A stretch of DNA of 24,636 bases. It comes from Chara braunii. Taxonomy: Eukaryota; Streptophyta; Charophyceae; Charales; Characeae. Location: NCBI GenBank assembly GCA_003427395.1, contig BFEA01000057.1:3034833-3059468 (forward strand). Direction: 5' to 3'. The notes below the pieces were generated by a model that was given only the letters and a program-made list of their open reading frames with translations, was not told where the DNA came from and ran no database searches. Below are positions 8,399 through 18,807 of this stretch, one piece after another (within the stretch, counting starts at the first letter, position 1; each line of letters begins with the position of its first letter). Made by a program: the position numbers and the translations under genes.

Positions 8399-9962
8399 AT
8401 GGCGTCGCAAGAACAGGACGACAACCAGCAGAGCAGAGGGAGTCAGGGTACGAATAGGGATGAGGAACAGAACGAGGGGTCGGATCAGGAATCAGCAAAG
8501 CCAGGAGGGATCAGAGAAGAAGGGAAGGGCCTCTCCACAGGGGAAAGTTCAGGAAAAGTTGGGGGTAGCAAAAGGGGACCGTAGGAGAATAGGGAAGGGA
8601 GGGACGACGAAAGGGTGAGTCCTTGGAACTCCGGAGGAACCACGCCCAAAAAAATGAAAGTCTCGGATGCACGCCGCAAATTGGCGGAAATAGAAAGGCG
8701 GACCGCAGAATACAAGGCGCGACTTATTGAACAAATGATGGTTTGGAATGAAGAGGATCCCTAGGGGGAAGGGTCACGAGAGGGACGCAGGACCAGTCAG
8801 GGCAAAGCCAGGTACGGAGCAAAAGATAATGGCCATAAGGGAACACCCAACAAGAAGGGGAAGGAAAAGGGGGACTCCCTGGCTATAGAGGCAGAAAAGG
8901 CCACGACCCCGCCGACTATCGACAGCGGCGCTAGTCGTCTGCCCACCACGCCCAAAGCAACAAAGGGATGTGATGGACTCTGGAGTCTCAGAGAGAGGGT
9001 GTTAGGCTGGTTTGATCCGGAGGGAACAACTAAAACCGGGGAAAAACACAAGGAAGGCAGGGAAGGAGAGGGGAATAGTGTGGTCGGTGAGGCGGGTAGC
9101 TCTGAAGAGGGACTTAAAAGGATAGTAGTCACCCTCACCCGGGCTCTGAATAAGAATCAGGGGTATCTCGCAGACGCAAAGAAGAAACTCACTTTCGATG
9201 GGCAAACATCACGGAATTCCTGATAGATTACGAGAACCGGACAGCCTTACTAAAATAGACTGAGGAAGAAAAGATGGACCACCTAGGGCAGCACGTATCG
9301 TTGAGCTTAGGAAGGGACATTACGGCTATCGTCTCCTCTAGTGGATCCTAGAAGGAAACCCGGAATGTGATGATGAGAAAGTACCTGAAAGCGGAGAAAA
9401 TGGCGACAGAGGCTGAATTGGCGGCAGTCCAAAGGAAAAACTATGCTACTTACAATGACTTTCTGAGGGCGTTCACTCTAGTGGCACTGCGAATCCCCGG
9501 GGTAACGGATCGTATAATGAGCAAGTACTTCCTTAGGCAGTTCTCCGAGTTCGACAAAGATAAGATTCTGTCGGCCTACCAGCAAACCAGTAAGTTTGAA
9601 TACACAAGGGATGTGGATTTCAGTACGGTAACAGATCTTGAAGAGAAGACAGTGGTAACTGAGACCCTGGCCCTGCTTAAGAAAGGGGAGGTTATAGACC
9701 TGACCGGGAAGACGGGGGATAAGGTCAAGAAGGGGATAGAAAGCTTGCATGAGTGCACGGGGTTGATAGTAAGATAGAAAGAGTGGAGAATACATTACTA
9801 GTAATGCAGGCGCAAGTGTCCAGACCCGCCCTCCCACCCCAAGAGGCCGTAGTTCCGGCAGCTGTAGCTAATCGGGGATTTGGCAGAGGGGGATCCGGCC
9901 AACGAACGGTGCAAGTACTGCACAATGGTCGGACATTTCGTGAGGGCTTGCCCAAGACTCAA
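8399..9962 (+). pseudogene. gag: Ty3/gypsy gag with CCHC zinc knuckle, multiply broken
   Basis: The start is ATG 8399 (MASQEQDDNQ), 13 bases after a TGTGCAG acceptor-like site. The N-terminal third is Gln/Glu/Gly/Lys-rich and low complexity. It is followed by a short helical charged block (ARRKLAEIERRTAEYKARL) and, from about 9130, a retrotransposon-gag capsid core (ATEAELAAVQRKNYATYNDF, FLRQFSEFDKDKIL). The nucleocapsid knuckle C-x2-C-x4-H-x4-C is at 9910-9951 (CKYCTMVGHFVRAC). Lesions are TAG 8582, TAG 8762, a frameshift near 9205 (frame 2 to 1), TAG 9256 and TAG 9349, and a shift out of and back into frame 1 between about 9750 and 9888. A capsid of this kind would package element RNA, but this copy cannot make it. 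Confidence 0.88.
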
Positions 9963-11130
9963 TCACGATATTGAGTGGCAGAGGTGCAACAAGTCCCTCA
10001 AAGGCGAGATTCTCGGACCCTTGGGGGAGCGTGTAAATTGGAACTCGCCAGGAGGGATGCGGCGAGTCGTCATCCTCCTGAATAACTTAGAGATAACTGT
10101 CGTAGAAGCAGAGCCGGTAGCCGAGATTATGTGGGACCAACCAAGGGGACGCGGACCACAGGCTAATTTTATCCTAGAAGGCAATGGGCAGGATAGGGTA
10201 AATATCACCACTCGACGGGCCGACGCAGAAAAAAGCCTTATTCAAGATACAGTAATGGAAGAACTCACAAGGACTAGCGCAAACCAGCAAGAGACCGAAG
10301 TCGGGGAACAAGAGAAGGTCTATGGGAAAGCAAGGGAGGAGGAACCGGTAGACAAAGTTACGGGGGCAAAGAAGAAGTTCAGGTATCAAATTTCAATCCT
10401 GACTTCGCCTGAAATCGATGGCACCCTGAGTAAGCTGTCGGGTACCATGGTATCAGTGTCCTTCCAGACCATGTTGCAAGCCAGCCCAAGACTGCTTAAA
10501 GGACTCAGGCAGTTGCTAACGCGTAAGCATGTAGAGGTAGAGGAGGCCCCGGAACCGCAGGAGCAAGAGATGGAAGAGGCAGAGGCACCCCAAGGCGTCT
10601 CCAACCTCCAAAGAATTCTCGGGGATCTGGACGATTTGGAGAAAGCTTTTGCGGACATCCGCCTAAGCCTACCGGATCATGAAGGTGGCGAAGCTATGAG
10701 GGCGCCACCCGGGACAAAGCTTAGTTTTCATACATTACCTGTAGGGAAACTTAAATTCCAAATCGGAATTCACCACACTGACGCGTTAGTGGACGACGGT
10801 GCAGAAATCGCCCTCATACGACGAGATTTCGCAACAGTCACGGGGTGCACGGTAAACAAGGAAGTAACAGGGAGTATCCGGGGAACCGGTGGTGAAATTC
10901 CTTTCACAGGGTATATCACCAAATGTGCAGTCATGGTGGGAATCCGGTAATCCATCTGGTCCTTTCAGCGGATGACCATGATGGAAGAAATGGATCATGA
11001 CATAATCCTCGGGAGACCGTGGTGCGCCAATGTAGAAATGATAGGAATGCACCTGCATGACGGCACATACATGGTAGACATAAAGGACCCAGTGACCGGC
11101 CGCGGAGAACTCCCCCGACTTCTTGGGACC
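9963..11130 (+). pseudogene. pol: gag-pol linker and retropepsin region, broken
   Basis: Frame 1 is open from the knuckle to TAA 10948-10950. After an acidic/Gln-rich linker comes a block (FRYQISILTSPEIDG ... TMLQASPRLLKGLRQLL, about 10380-10520). Its place and wording recall the DUF4100-like segment between knuckle and protease of fungal Ty3/gypsy elements. A retropepsin follows: HTDALVDDGAEIALIRRDF with catalytic triplet D-D-G (about 10789-10800) where D-[ST]-G is usual. It continues beyond the TAA to DHDIILGRPWC (about 10996-11028), the conserved ILGRPW end. The odd triplet and the stop both suggest an inactive protease. Confidence 0.8.
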
Positions 11131-14100
11131 GGAGGGGACCCTCCAAAGGGCAAATTGGCAACCTGGTCGCCAACATTCGAAGAGAGTGCGCGGAAGGGGG
11201 CATTCGCACGGATGGAAGGTATGAGGGAGAGAGTAGAAATCATGATTGAGGAGACTCTTAGTAAAAAGGAGTGGATCAAGATGGGTCTGCCCGTGAAAAA
11301 GAGGAGGCCAGAGGACGAGCTCCTGGGGTCATGGTGGTGGAAAAGGAGCTGGAAGTTGAACTCGGGGTCAACCTGCCTAAATCAAAGGAAGGTCGTAACG
11401 AGACCCCCGAGCTAGCACTCGAAATCCCAGACTTGTTGCAACTTGTTAAGGCGATCAGGTACCACAAAGTGGGGGGGGACCCGACAACACTTGCCAAGTT
11501 CGAGGATGAGGTCCGAAAGGGCTACTGCCTGAATGGAAAGATAGTTAGCATCCAGCCCCGCATCATGGAGGTAGCAAGGCCAATCCCGACCGTTCATTTT
11601 TTAGGAGAACGATCCCAGAAGGAACTGTGCGAAAATACAATCCCGTAGGAAAGAAGGCCAAGCCGGTCTCGATCCTAGTAGAAACATCAAGGGAAGAGGT
11701 CATGGAAAAAGAGGAAGAAATCCTGCGGATAATAAAGGAAAGGCGAGCAACGGAGGGGCATCGGATACCTTATGAGGTGGCAGACACCATGAAAATCGGA
11801 GTGGATGGGTTCCTAACAGAGAACGAGACTCGGTTGATAAGAAGGGCGTGCTAGGAGTTTCATCTAGCCTTCGCTTTCAATGACCACCAGAAGGGCCGGT
11901 TGGATGCAAAATTAATTTCCCCCGTTAGGATCCACACGGTTGAGCATGAGTGTTGAAACGATAAAGGGCCTGCCTATGAGTTTGGAATAGCGGCGGAAGT
12001 CACTGAATTACTTAGGGCCAAGATAGATTCATTTGTGGCCGAACCCACCGCATCCCCCTATGCGAGCAAGTGGTTCGTCTTCTGAAAACCCAATAAGACG
12101 CTCAGATGGATTCAGGACTTGCAGAAGCTAAATGCGGTAACGATCCGGGATGCGGGGTCGCTCCCACACGCTGATTTACTGGCAGAATCCCACGCTGGGC
12201 GAAGCATTTACTCCTTAATAGATCTGTATTCAGGTTACGACCAACTGCCGCTTGACGCGAGGGATAGGCCGTACACCGCCATGCACACACCGGTAGGGCA
12301 GTTGCAGATGCAAGTGACCCCTATGGGTTTCACGAACGCGGTGGCAGAAGCACAAAGGAGGATGCTCGTCGTAGCAGGGGACATGTTCCCGGAAAAATGC
12401 GAGCCATATATAGACGATAATCCCATAAAGGGTGCACGAGACAAAGATGAGATGGAGGTCGAGCCGGGCGTACAGAAGTTCGTCTGGGATCTCCTACAGG
12501 ACATCAAGGATCTACTCCAGCGATTCTTGGTTTATAACATTACCGCAAGTGGACCAAAGAGCATTCTGGCCGTCCCGGAAGTGACCATACTGGGGTTTCG
12601 ATATGGGGCCTATGGAAGGAAGCCTGACCCGGCAAAAACTAATAAGATCTCTCAATGGCCGACGCCCCTGCGCACCACGATGGAAGTACGTGCCTTTCTA
12701 GGGGTGGTCGGATTCTGGAGGATCTTCATCAAAGGGTTCGCAAAGATAGCAGAGCCTATCTGCGCAATGATCAGGGAAGGCGGCACTATGGAATGGCCCG
12801 AGGACAGGGAAGCAGCAGCCCAGACCCTCAAAGACATCCTGTCGTCCGATCAGGTTACCTTAGCGGCAACCTGCTTCAATGACGAAGTAGGGCGGCCCTT
12901 TATCTTAGAAACAGATGGGGGACTGCTGGCAGTAGGAGGGGTATTGATACAGAAAAGCGAGGAGGGTAAGGAAAAACCAATCAGATTTGAAAGTATGACC
13001 TTGAATTCGGCGGAACGACGGTACTCACAGTTCAAGAAAGAGGTCTTAGCGATCCTGCATTGCCTTAAGACCTTTCAGGCATACCTGTTCGGGAGGCGGT
13101 TTATCCTGAGGATCGATCCAACCAACGTCGCCAGGGCACTAAAGAACTATAAGCCTATAGACCCAACCGTCGAGAGATGGATAGGCTTCATATGGCAATT
13201 CGACTACAAGGTCGATCGAATTGCGGGCCTCCGAAACAGGGCAGATGGGCTGAGTAGGGTGTGTATCACGCCGGAAGGGATAGAGGACGCAGAGCCAATT
13301 GACGCCTTCCTGGAACACGAAGGAGGAACCCTTGTCGTGGATAACGAAATGGCGGACATCGTGCCGACAACGGGTCAGCTGTTGATCCAGACTCTGGAAA
13401 AAGGCGTGCCGGAGGTAGTTGCGGAACTCAGGGAAGGACCGGTCACTAGGTTTAGGCCCAAGGACGAGAAGGATTCATGGGGAGTAGTGATTGGGCCGAA
13501 GGAAGAGCTGATGGCAATGGCTGTTGAAGGGGGTCGGGATGCTGTGATAAGCTTGGTAGAATCCTGGACGCAAAGGGAACTGCAGTACCTGGTGAATCAG
13601 GCTCAGGAGGAGCAGGATACCGACCAGAAGGAACGAGAATTCTTTCTCATACAGATGTATGAGGGCGTCTTCAGGGAAATCGGCCTACTGCTTATAGGAA
13701 ACAAGCAGCCTACGGAAGTCAGCCCCAAGGCAAGGGAGGAAGCCGAAAAGTATGTTTTAAGGAACGACCACCTGTTCAAGAAGGAAGAGGGGATGATGCC
13801 TAGACGAGTCGTGTGCGGAAGGTCTAGGCAGTTAGACATAATCCAGGCAATGCACGATGGACTAGCTGGAGGGCATAGGTCATCCAAAGGGACCCTTGCG
13901 AAAATCGCACCACTCTACTTCTGGCCAGGTATGGCAGGTATGGTGGCAACATACTGCCAGACATACCTGATATGCCAGGAAAGGAGTTCCGCACGTGTCT
14001 TCGGGCCCCTTAGACCTACCCGGGTACTAGGACCGGGGCACTTAGTCCACCTCGACCTTGCGGTTATGCCGGTGTCAACGGATGGATACAGGTACATCCT

Positions 14101-14962
14101 GGATGCAAGGGATAACCTCAGTGGCTACGTAGAGGCGGTAACACTCAAGAGAAAGACAGGGAAGGGAGTGGCCGATTGGATAGAGGACTTCTACCTAAGA
14201 CACCCCTTTGTGCGCAGGTTCATAGCAGACAATGGGACGGAGTTCATCAATCAGGAGGTATTGAGCAGGCTTAAGACCTTATGCGTACCCATCAAGATCA
14301 TTGAGCCATATCACCCTGAGGCAAATGCACCAGTAGAAAGGGGGCACCGGACTTTGAAGAACACAATCGCCAAGCTGGCAATGAATGATTTGGGAAAGTG
14401 GCCACGGTTCCTTAAGCAGGCAGTTTTCTCAGAAAACATGACACCGAAAAGGACGACAGGGTACATTCCGGCAGAACTTTGGTATGGGAGGGAGATTGAT
14501 TTTTCGGTGGAAGCCTTAGTCCCCACCTGGAATAGGCTAGATGACAATCCACGTCTGTCTACTCAAGAATTAATTGTCGCACGATGCCAGCAGGTCGTTA
14601 GAAATGAGGAAGCCTTGGAAGAAGTGGTCAAGTGCGTGATGGATAGCCGAATGAGGGACAAAGCAAGATGGGACCAGGTGAAGAATATCCGGAAAGAACC
14701 ACTCCAAGTAGGGGAAAAGGTGCTAGTTAGGAACTCGGCCCTTGAGAGCACGTGGTCTGGGCAGCTGGGGAAGAGGTTCAAAGGGCCCTACAGGATCGCT
14801 AAGCGGGTGGGATTGAACACGTTCGAACTTGAGGATCTTGATGGTACTAGTATAAGAGGGTCATTTCCGGGACAGAGGCTGGTCAGGTTTTTGAGCAGGG
14901 ATCCTGTGGAACAATGGTTACAAGAAGCCCAGGACAGGGAAATAGGGGAATTGACAGCTTGA
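11131..14962 (+). pseudogene. pol: Ty3/gypsy pol: reverse transcriptase, RNase H, integrase
   Basis: The N-terminal part shifts frame near 11300 (1 to 0) and near 11620 (0 to 2), then has TAG 11852, TGA 11954 and TGA 12083. From 12086 the frame is open to TGA 14960-14962, about 958 codons. Numbering codons from 12119: RT has DLYSGYD (D35) and YIDD (97-100). RNase H has ETDGG (D266) and ends NRADGLSR. The integrase zinc finger has H579 and H586 and C619, but Tyr616 stands where the first Cys of C-x2-C belongs. The catalytic core is D646, D704, E740 (D-35-E). A GPY/F module (GPYRI, 889-893) closes it, with no chromodomain. RT wording such as NAVTIRDAGSLPHADLLAES and the KYNPVGKKAKPV block recall fungal-type elements. 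The RT core looks catalytically intact; the integrase finger does not. Confidence 0.93.
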
Positions 14963-15419
14963 AAGGCAGGCAGCTGGCTATAGTTCTGGACCGCCTCCCT
15001 TTGGAAGTGATCATGACCACAAGGATTGTTCGTTTGAGTGTCTTAATCTTAATGGAATGTAGGGAGACTGACTGGCTGACTATGACTGGGCTTGGGAGCA
15101 CGGGACAGTGTATTATAGTTTTTGTGGGGCAACTCTGGGGACTGTCTACACGAGGTATCTATGTGCCGGGACAATGTACCATAGTTTTTGTGGGGTGATG
15201 CTGTGGACTGCCTACATGAGGCACCTATGTGTTGGGACAATATGCCGAGGGATCTAAGGGATGATGGGATCGCCAATTACACGGGGGCAAGCAAGGGTTC
15301 CGGGAAGGCCTGCAAATCTGCAAATGGGGGTGGGAGAGAATGTGTACGTATGAGGGGATGCGATGACTGTTATGGATGGACAGGACCAAGGAACAAGAAG
15401 AACAACAAGAAAAGATTAA
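14963..15419 (+). other. spacer after pol, containing a 66-bp tandem repeat
   Basis: No recognised gene. Units starting GGGACA at 15102, 15168 and 15234 give an exact 66-bp period, with two full units and the start of a third. Shared features are ATAGTTTTTGTGGGG, GGACTG and ATGAGG-like strings. Because 66 is divisible by three, a 22-residue repeat is readable in one frame, but no coding evidence supports it. Confidence 0.75.
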
Positions 15420-16033
15420 ATGGAGTTTGGAAATGAGAACGACAGCAACTCTATCAACCGCCCTAATGAACAGCAGCCGACAAGACAGGCCGGGAATCAA
15501 GCTCCAAGAAGAGGAAGCTGTATGTGGGGTTTGATCACAATCTGGTCATAAACAGAGGTGGGAGAAAGCAAGGGACTCGGGGACCGTCACCTCCCAGAGA
15601 GGGGGAGCCAATAGTACTGCCATCTGACAATGATACTAGTAGTGAGGAAGAGGCGAACCCGGGGAAAAGACAGAGGTTGGGGGAGGAGGAGCCGATTAAG
15701 GTCATAGACCTCAACAGCAAGGAGGACGAAGATGAAGTAACAACACCCACAAGGGAAGTACGGGGAAGAAAGGAGAATCCGGGGGAAGATAAGGACAAAT
15801 GGATAACATAGTTCAGGCCGACCTTCAGCGACTGGTTCGATCAATGGGCCAGTATCTTGCGATATCAATGGGCAATGAAAGGGAAAGAAAAGTTGAGCAG
15901 GGGAGAGGACATATCCCCAACAACCTTCTTCTGAGAGGAGACGCTCCTTCCATTGCAGAGAATAAAGAGACAAATGCAACAAGAGATTGAGGATCGTGCA
16001 AGGGAGGCTCGACGCAGGGCAGCTAGACAGTAA
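15420..16033 (+). pseudogene. post-pol accessory ORF, unknown function, broken
   Basis: ATG 15420 opens a polar peptide (MEFGNENDSNSINRPNEQQP) in frame 0. A frameshift near 15505-15515 joins frame 2, which reads KKRKLYVGFDHNLV, then an acidic Ser/Glu-rich segment (SDNDTSSEEE), a second basic patch (GKRQRL) and PIKVIDLNSKEDEDEV. VIDL flanked by acids looks like a SUMO-interacting motif. TAG 15809 and TGA 15932 interrupt it. Beyond them come FRPTFSDWFDQW and a charged helical end (QRIKRQMQQEIEDRAREARR), closing at TAA 16031-16033, about 204 codons. There is no signal peptide or transmembrane stretch, so despite its env-like position it is not an envelope protein. The basic patches could be nuclear localisation signals; this is inference. 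Confidence 0.55.
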
Positions 16034-16053
16034 AGGGATAGTAAGCATAATGG

Positions 16054-16081
16054 GGGTTAACTAGAAATTGGGGGGAGGACT
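16054..16081 (+). other. polypurine-tract-like sequence after the post-pol ORF
   Basis: GAAATTGGGGGGAGGAC is purine-rich and followed by TGGTACC. It is the best candidate for the main element's plus-strand primer, but the sequence after it does not match the region ending at 2752, so no 3' LTR can be confirmed. Confidence 0.3.
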
Positions 16082-16961
16082 GGTACCTGGGCAGGCAGAA
16101 CTGCCATTCTGAATTTTGCATCTGAACTTCCGAAAAATGGGCTACGACGGAACAACTTTTTGATTAAGATTGACCAAAGACTGGGTAACTAGTGCTACTT
16201 TCCAATAGTAGTGGCTTCTTCAGAAGGACATGTGGGTTGATGAGTTGAGACTCGGACTATGAAGGACTGGGGTCTAGATGAGACAAGTCTGTAATGTTAT
16301 CTTTTGCATTCGAACTTTGTCTCCTGCCTTTTTGAAGGACTGCAACAGAACAACTCCTTGGACTGGGAAAGTTAGCAAGGGATGAGTAGTTAGTGCTACT
16401 CTCTATAAGTACCCGCTCCTTTGAGAAAATAAGAGCATTTTTCGTAGTAAGAAAGGAACTGGGGATGATTGACTCTGAGAGATGGACGAGGGTATGGGAA
16501 CTGTTGAAGATTGGAAGAAAAGTCGATGGCATAATTTTTTTTTTTTGAAAAGTGTGTATCCTTGGTTGAATGAGTCATCACATGAGTCCTTGTGAGAGGT
16601 TAAGGGACCTATGGGTAAAGAGGCGTGAAGAACATTCTTCCCTAGGAGCCTAATCCAACAAGTCCCACATCAGTCCAGAACAGCAAGACACATGAGAACT
16701 AGAGAAAGAGAAAACAGTGAGGACACACACCCTTTGCAATGGTTGAACGGTCGGGCAGGCTAGTGCTGCTTGAGGTTGCGACCCTCAACTCGAGTACTAG
16801 ACGCTAAGTCGGATGTATGAATGGACATAAGGATGGCAAATGGTATAAGGAAGAGGAAGGAGCATGCGTAAAAACCCAAGAAGATGGCCGCCTTCTAACC
16901 TCCGAGACGAGATAGGATCCGTGTCCTCGAGACCCACCCCCTCGGACGCTAACATTGCAAT
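16082..16961 (+). repeat. non-coding stretch with a degenerate ~190-bp duplication
   Basis: Two stretches share landmarks in order: TTTTGCAT then CGGAACAACT then AACTAGTGCTACTTT (about 16116-16202), and TTTTGCATTCGAACTTTG then CAGAACAACTCC then AGTTAGTGCTACTCT (about 16302-16402). They are strongly diverged. The remainder has no recognised gene; CCAACAAGTCCCACATCAG near 16646-16665 resembles an antisense LTR-type phrase seen in plant elements (weak). Confidence 0.45.
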
Positions 16962-17155
16962 GGACAAGGATGGCGCTAACCAGGCTGTCCAATTGAAACG
17001 GACAAGGATGACCCTAACCAGGCTGTCCAATTGGAATGGATAATGATGGTCCTAACCAGGCTGTCCGATTGCAATGGATAAGAATGACCCTAACCAGGCT
17101 TTTCGACTTGGAATTGGAAAGAACGACCCTAACCAGGTTGTTCGGAATGGCCCCT
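16962..17155 (+). repeat. 38-bp minisatellite, about five units
   Basis: GGA-starting units at 16962, 17000, 17038, 17076 and 17116 each contain CTAACCAGG followed by a T/G-rich TGTCC or similar and ATTG. The first three spacings are exactly 38 bp and the fourth is 40. Confidence 0.92.
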
Positions 17156-17224
17156 GACAAGGGTTATTCTTTTGGAATAGGCACTGGGGTCCCCTTGCAT
17201 GGCTGCTTGAGATGCATGATATTG

Positions 17225-17400
17225 GAAGAGTTGAGCTTTGGAAAAGACATTGGAAAAACTGAGCTTGGAAAAAATATTGGACTCAGCCTTGGAAAGGATA
17301 TTGGACTCAGCCCTGGAAGAGATATTGCATTGAGCAATGGACTGAGATTGAGCATGAGAATGAGACTGAGCATTGGAATTGGATTGAGTATTGAAAATTG
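17225..17400 (+). repeat. degenerate 24-bp minisatellite
   Basis: Units of the type ATATTGGACTCAGCCTTGGA recur with ~24-bp spacing around 17255-17330 and fade into TTGAGC/ACTGAG variants to 17400. The period is divisible by three, which explains the open frames on both strands here. Confidence 0.75.
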
Positions 17401-17410
17401 CACTGCATAA

Positions 17411-18293
17411 ACAGGGGAGCCTAGGCAACTTGAAATGAACTTGGAAAGAGCATTGAAATGTAATTTCTCTTTTCTTCTAGTCTTTGGCCTCAGCAAGAGG
17501 GGGATGCCGGTGCAGGCATCGCGACCCCAAGACCTCTATCCCTTTAAGGGAAAAAGTCTCAGCGCGACCTGTTCCTCTTCGAGAGGATGAGGGTTAAAGG
17601 ACTAAGGCACCTACCATTTGGATCGGTGCGGGATGTCCGGAACCACCTCCGACAATGAGCTCTAGTCGGGGAGTTCAAACTGCGCCTCCTGTTGAACGCC
17701 TAAACGTCAAAGGGCGAGAGAGCCAAATGGGCGAGAGAGTCATTCTCATCTAGTCTATTTTGCTACTCTCCAACCACACGCCATGTCATAGAGGGGTGGT
17801 ATGGCCGTTTGGGTCGGACCACGGCTTCCCGCGCTAAGTTGGGCGGCACTGTCCAAGGGGAGAGGTTGGGCGAGGTACCGAGTGGAGTCCGCCACCACCA
17901 CGGGGCATTAACACTGCCCTGCCAGAACATTACAACCGTTTCGGGACTAATTGCGAGGTCTTCGTAACTGCACTCGCGGACTAATTGAGAGCCCCAACTC
18001 TCTTGAAAGGAAGAGGCCGGAATCCAAAAAATTACCACTCGGGAGGAACGATTCGCAAGGAACGCTCTTACGATTAGACGAGGCCCTGGAAAACTTGGAT
18101 TGGACCTGCTTGCCAGACGGAAGGAGGAACCTCGGTATTGGTGCTCGCCACGTAAGAGAAAAAAGGTCGGACCGGGTAGAAGGATGAGGCGTCGGCCGCT
18201 GGGGAAGAACTGATCACTCTTCCTTTTGTGAAGCGGATGGGCTTGTGTCCTTGACTTGCGGTTGGTGGGCCAAAGGTCTCGTACCTCTGAGTG
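17411..18293. other. stretch without recognised gene
   Basis: TTCTCTTTTCTTCTAG (17465-17480) looks like a splice acceptor. Otherwise only short open frames are present; the plus frame at 17951-18187 is rich in charged residues but unrecognised. The stretch may be the decayed body of the element whose 3' end follows. I cannot name any domain in it. Confidence 0.35.
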
Positions 18294-18340
18294 AGGACCA
18301 GTCGCGCGATGGGGACATCGCGTTTTGAGTGGGGGGAAGG
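18294..18340 (+). repeat. pol-end/polypurine-tract sequence, copy 1
   Basis: AGGACCAGTCGCGCGATGGG, then GACATCGCG, then TGAGTGGGGGGAAGG. It closely matches the sequence at 19559-19603. The ...GAGTGGGGGG form directly before an LTR is typical of 3' ends of plant LTR elements. Here it is followed by TGTGCCATC. Confidence 0.6.
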
Positions 18341-18390
18341 TGTGCCATCTACCAATGAATACGCATGGAAAAAGACCTGTATTTGGCTTT

Positions 18391-18700
18391 GTATGGGCCT
18401 GAGAAAAGGGGTCTGGCAAGACACCCAAAAAAAAAAAAGACTTGTAATTGGTTTTGCATGGGCCTGAGAAAAGGGGGTCTGGCAAGATGCCCAGGACAGA
18501 AAGGACTTGAGCAAGTGACATGGTATAAACTTGAGAAAAAGGGCCTAGCAAGACAACAAGGAAGGAAAGGGCTGGTATGATTGACTCTGCATGAACTTGA
18601 GAAAAAGACTGGCAGGCTGGGGAATGGCTGTGTGATTGGCTTGCATGGGCTTGAGAAAAAGGTCTGACAAGATGTTTGGAAAAGAAATGCACAAGGGATG
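18391..18700 (+). repeat. ~66-bp minisatellite, five units
   Basis: Units marked by (C/T)TGAGAAAA followed by GG(T/G)CT(G/A)GCAAGA begin around 18401, 18466, 18533, 18599 and 18653 (spacings 65, 67, 66 and 54). Many units also contain TTGCATGGGC. An A12 run interrupts the first. It lies between two polypurine-tract copies. A long minus-strand open frame over this area is a by-product of the near-triplet period. Confidence 0.85.
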
Positions 18701-18807
18701 AACCGAGCATTGCACATGGAAAGTCAATTAAGTAAAGGGCAAGAAAGGACAGATGCATGCAGAATTGGCAAGACCTAAGAAAGACCGGGTAAAATGACCC
18801 GGGGGAA

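Noticed and set aside
15420-16033. Envelope gene after pol
   Set aside because: The position would fit, but there is no signal peptide, no transmembrane segment and no cysteine-rich ectodomain; the protein is charged and polar throughout.
16082-17760. 3' LTR of the main element
   Set aside because: A polypurine-like tract precedes it, but I could not match any part to the region ending at 2752.
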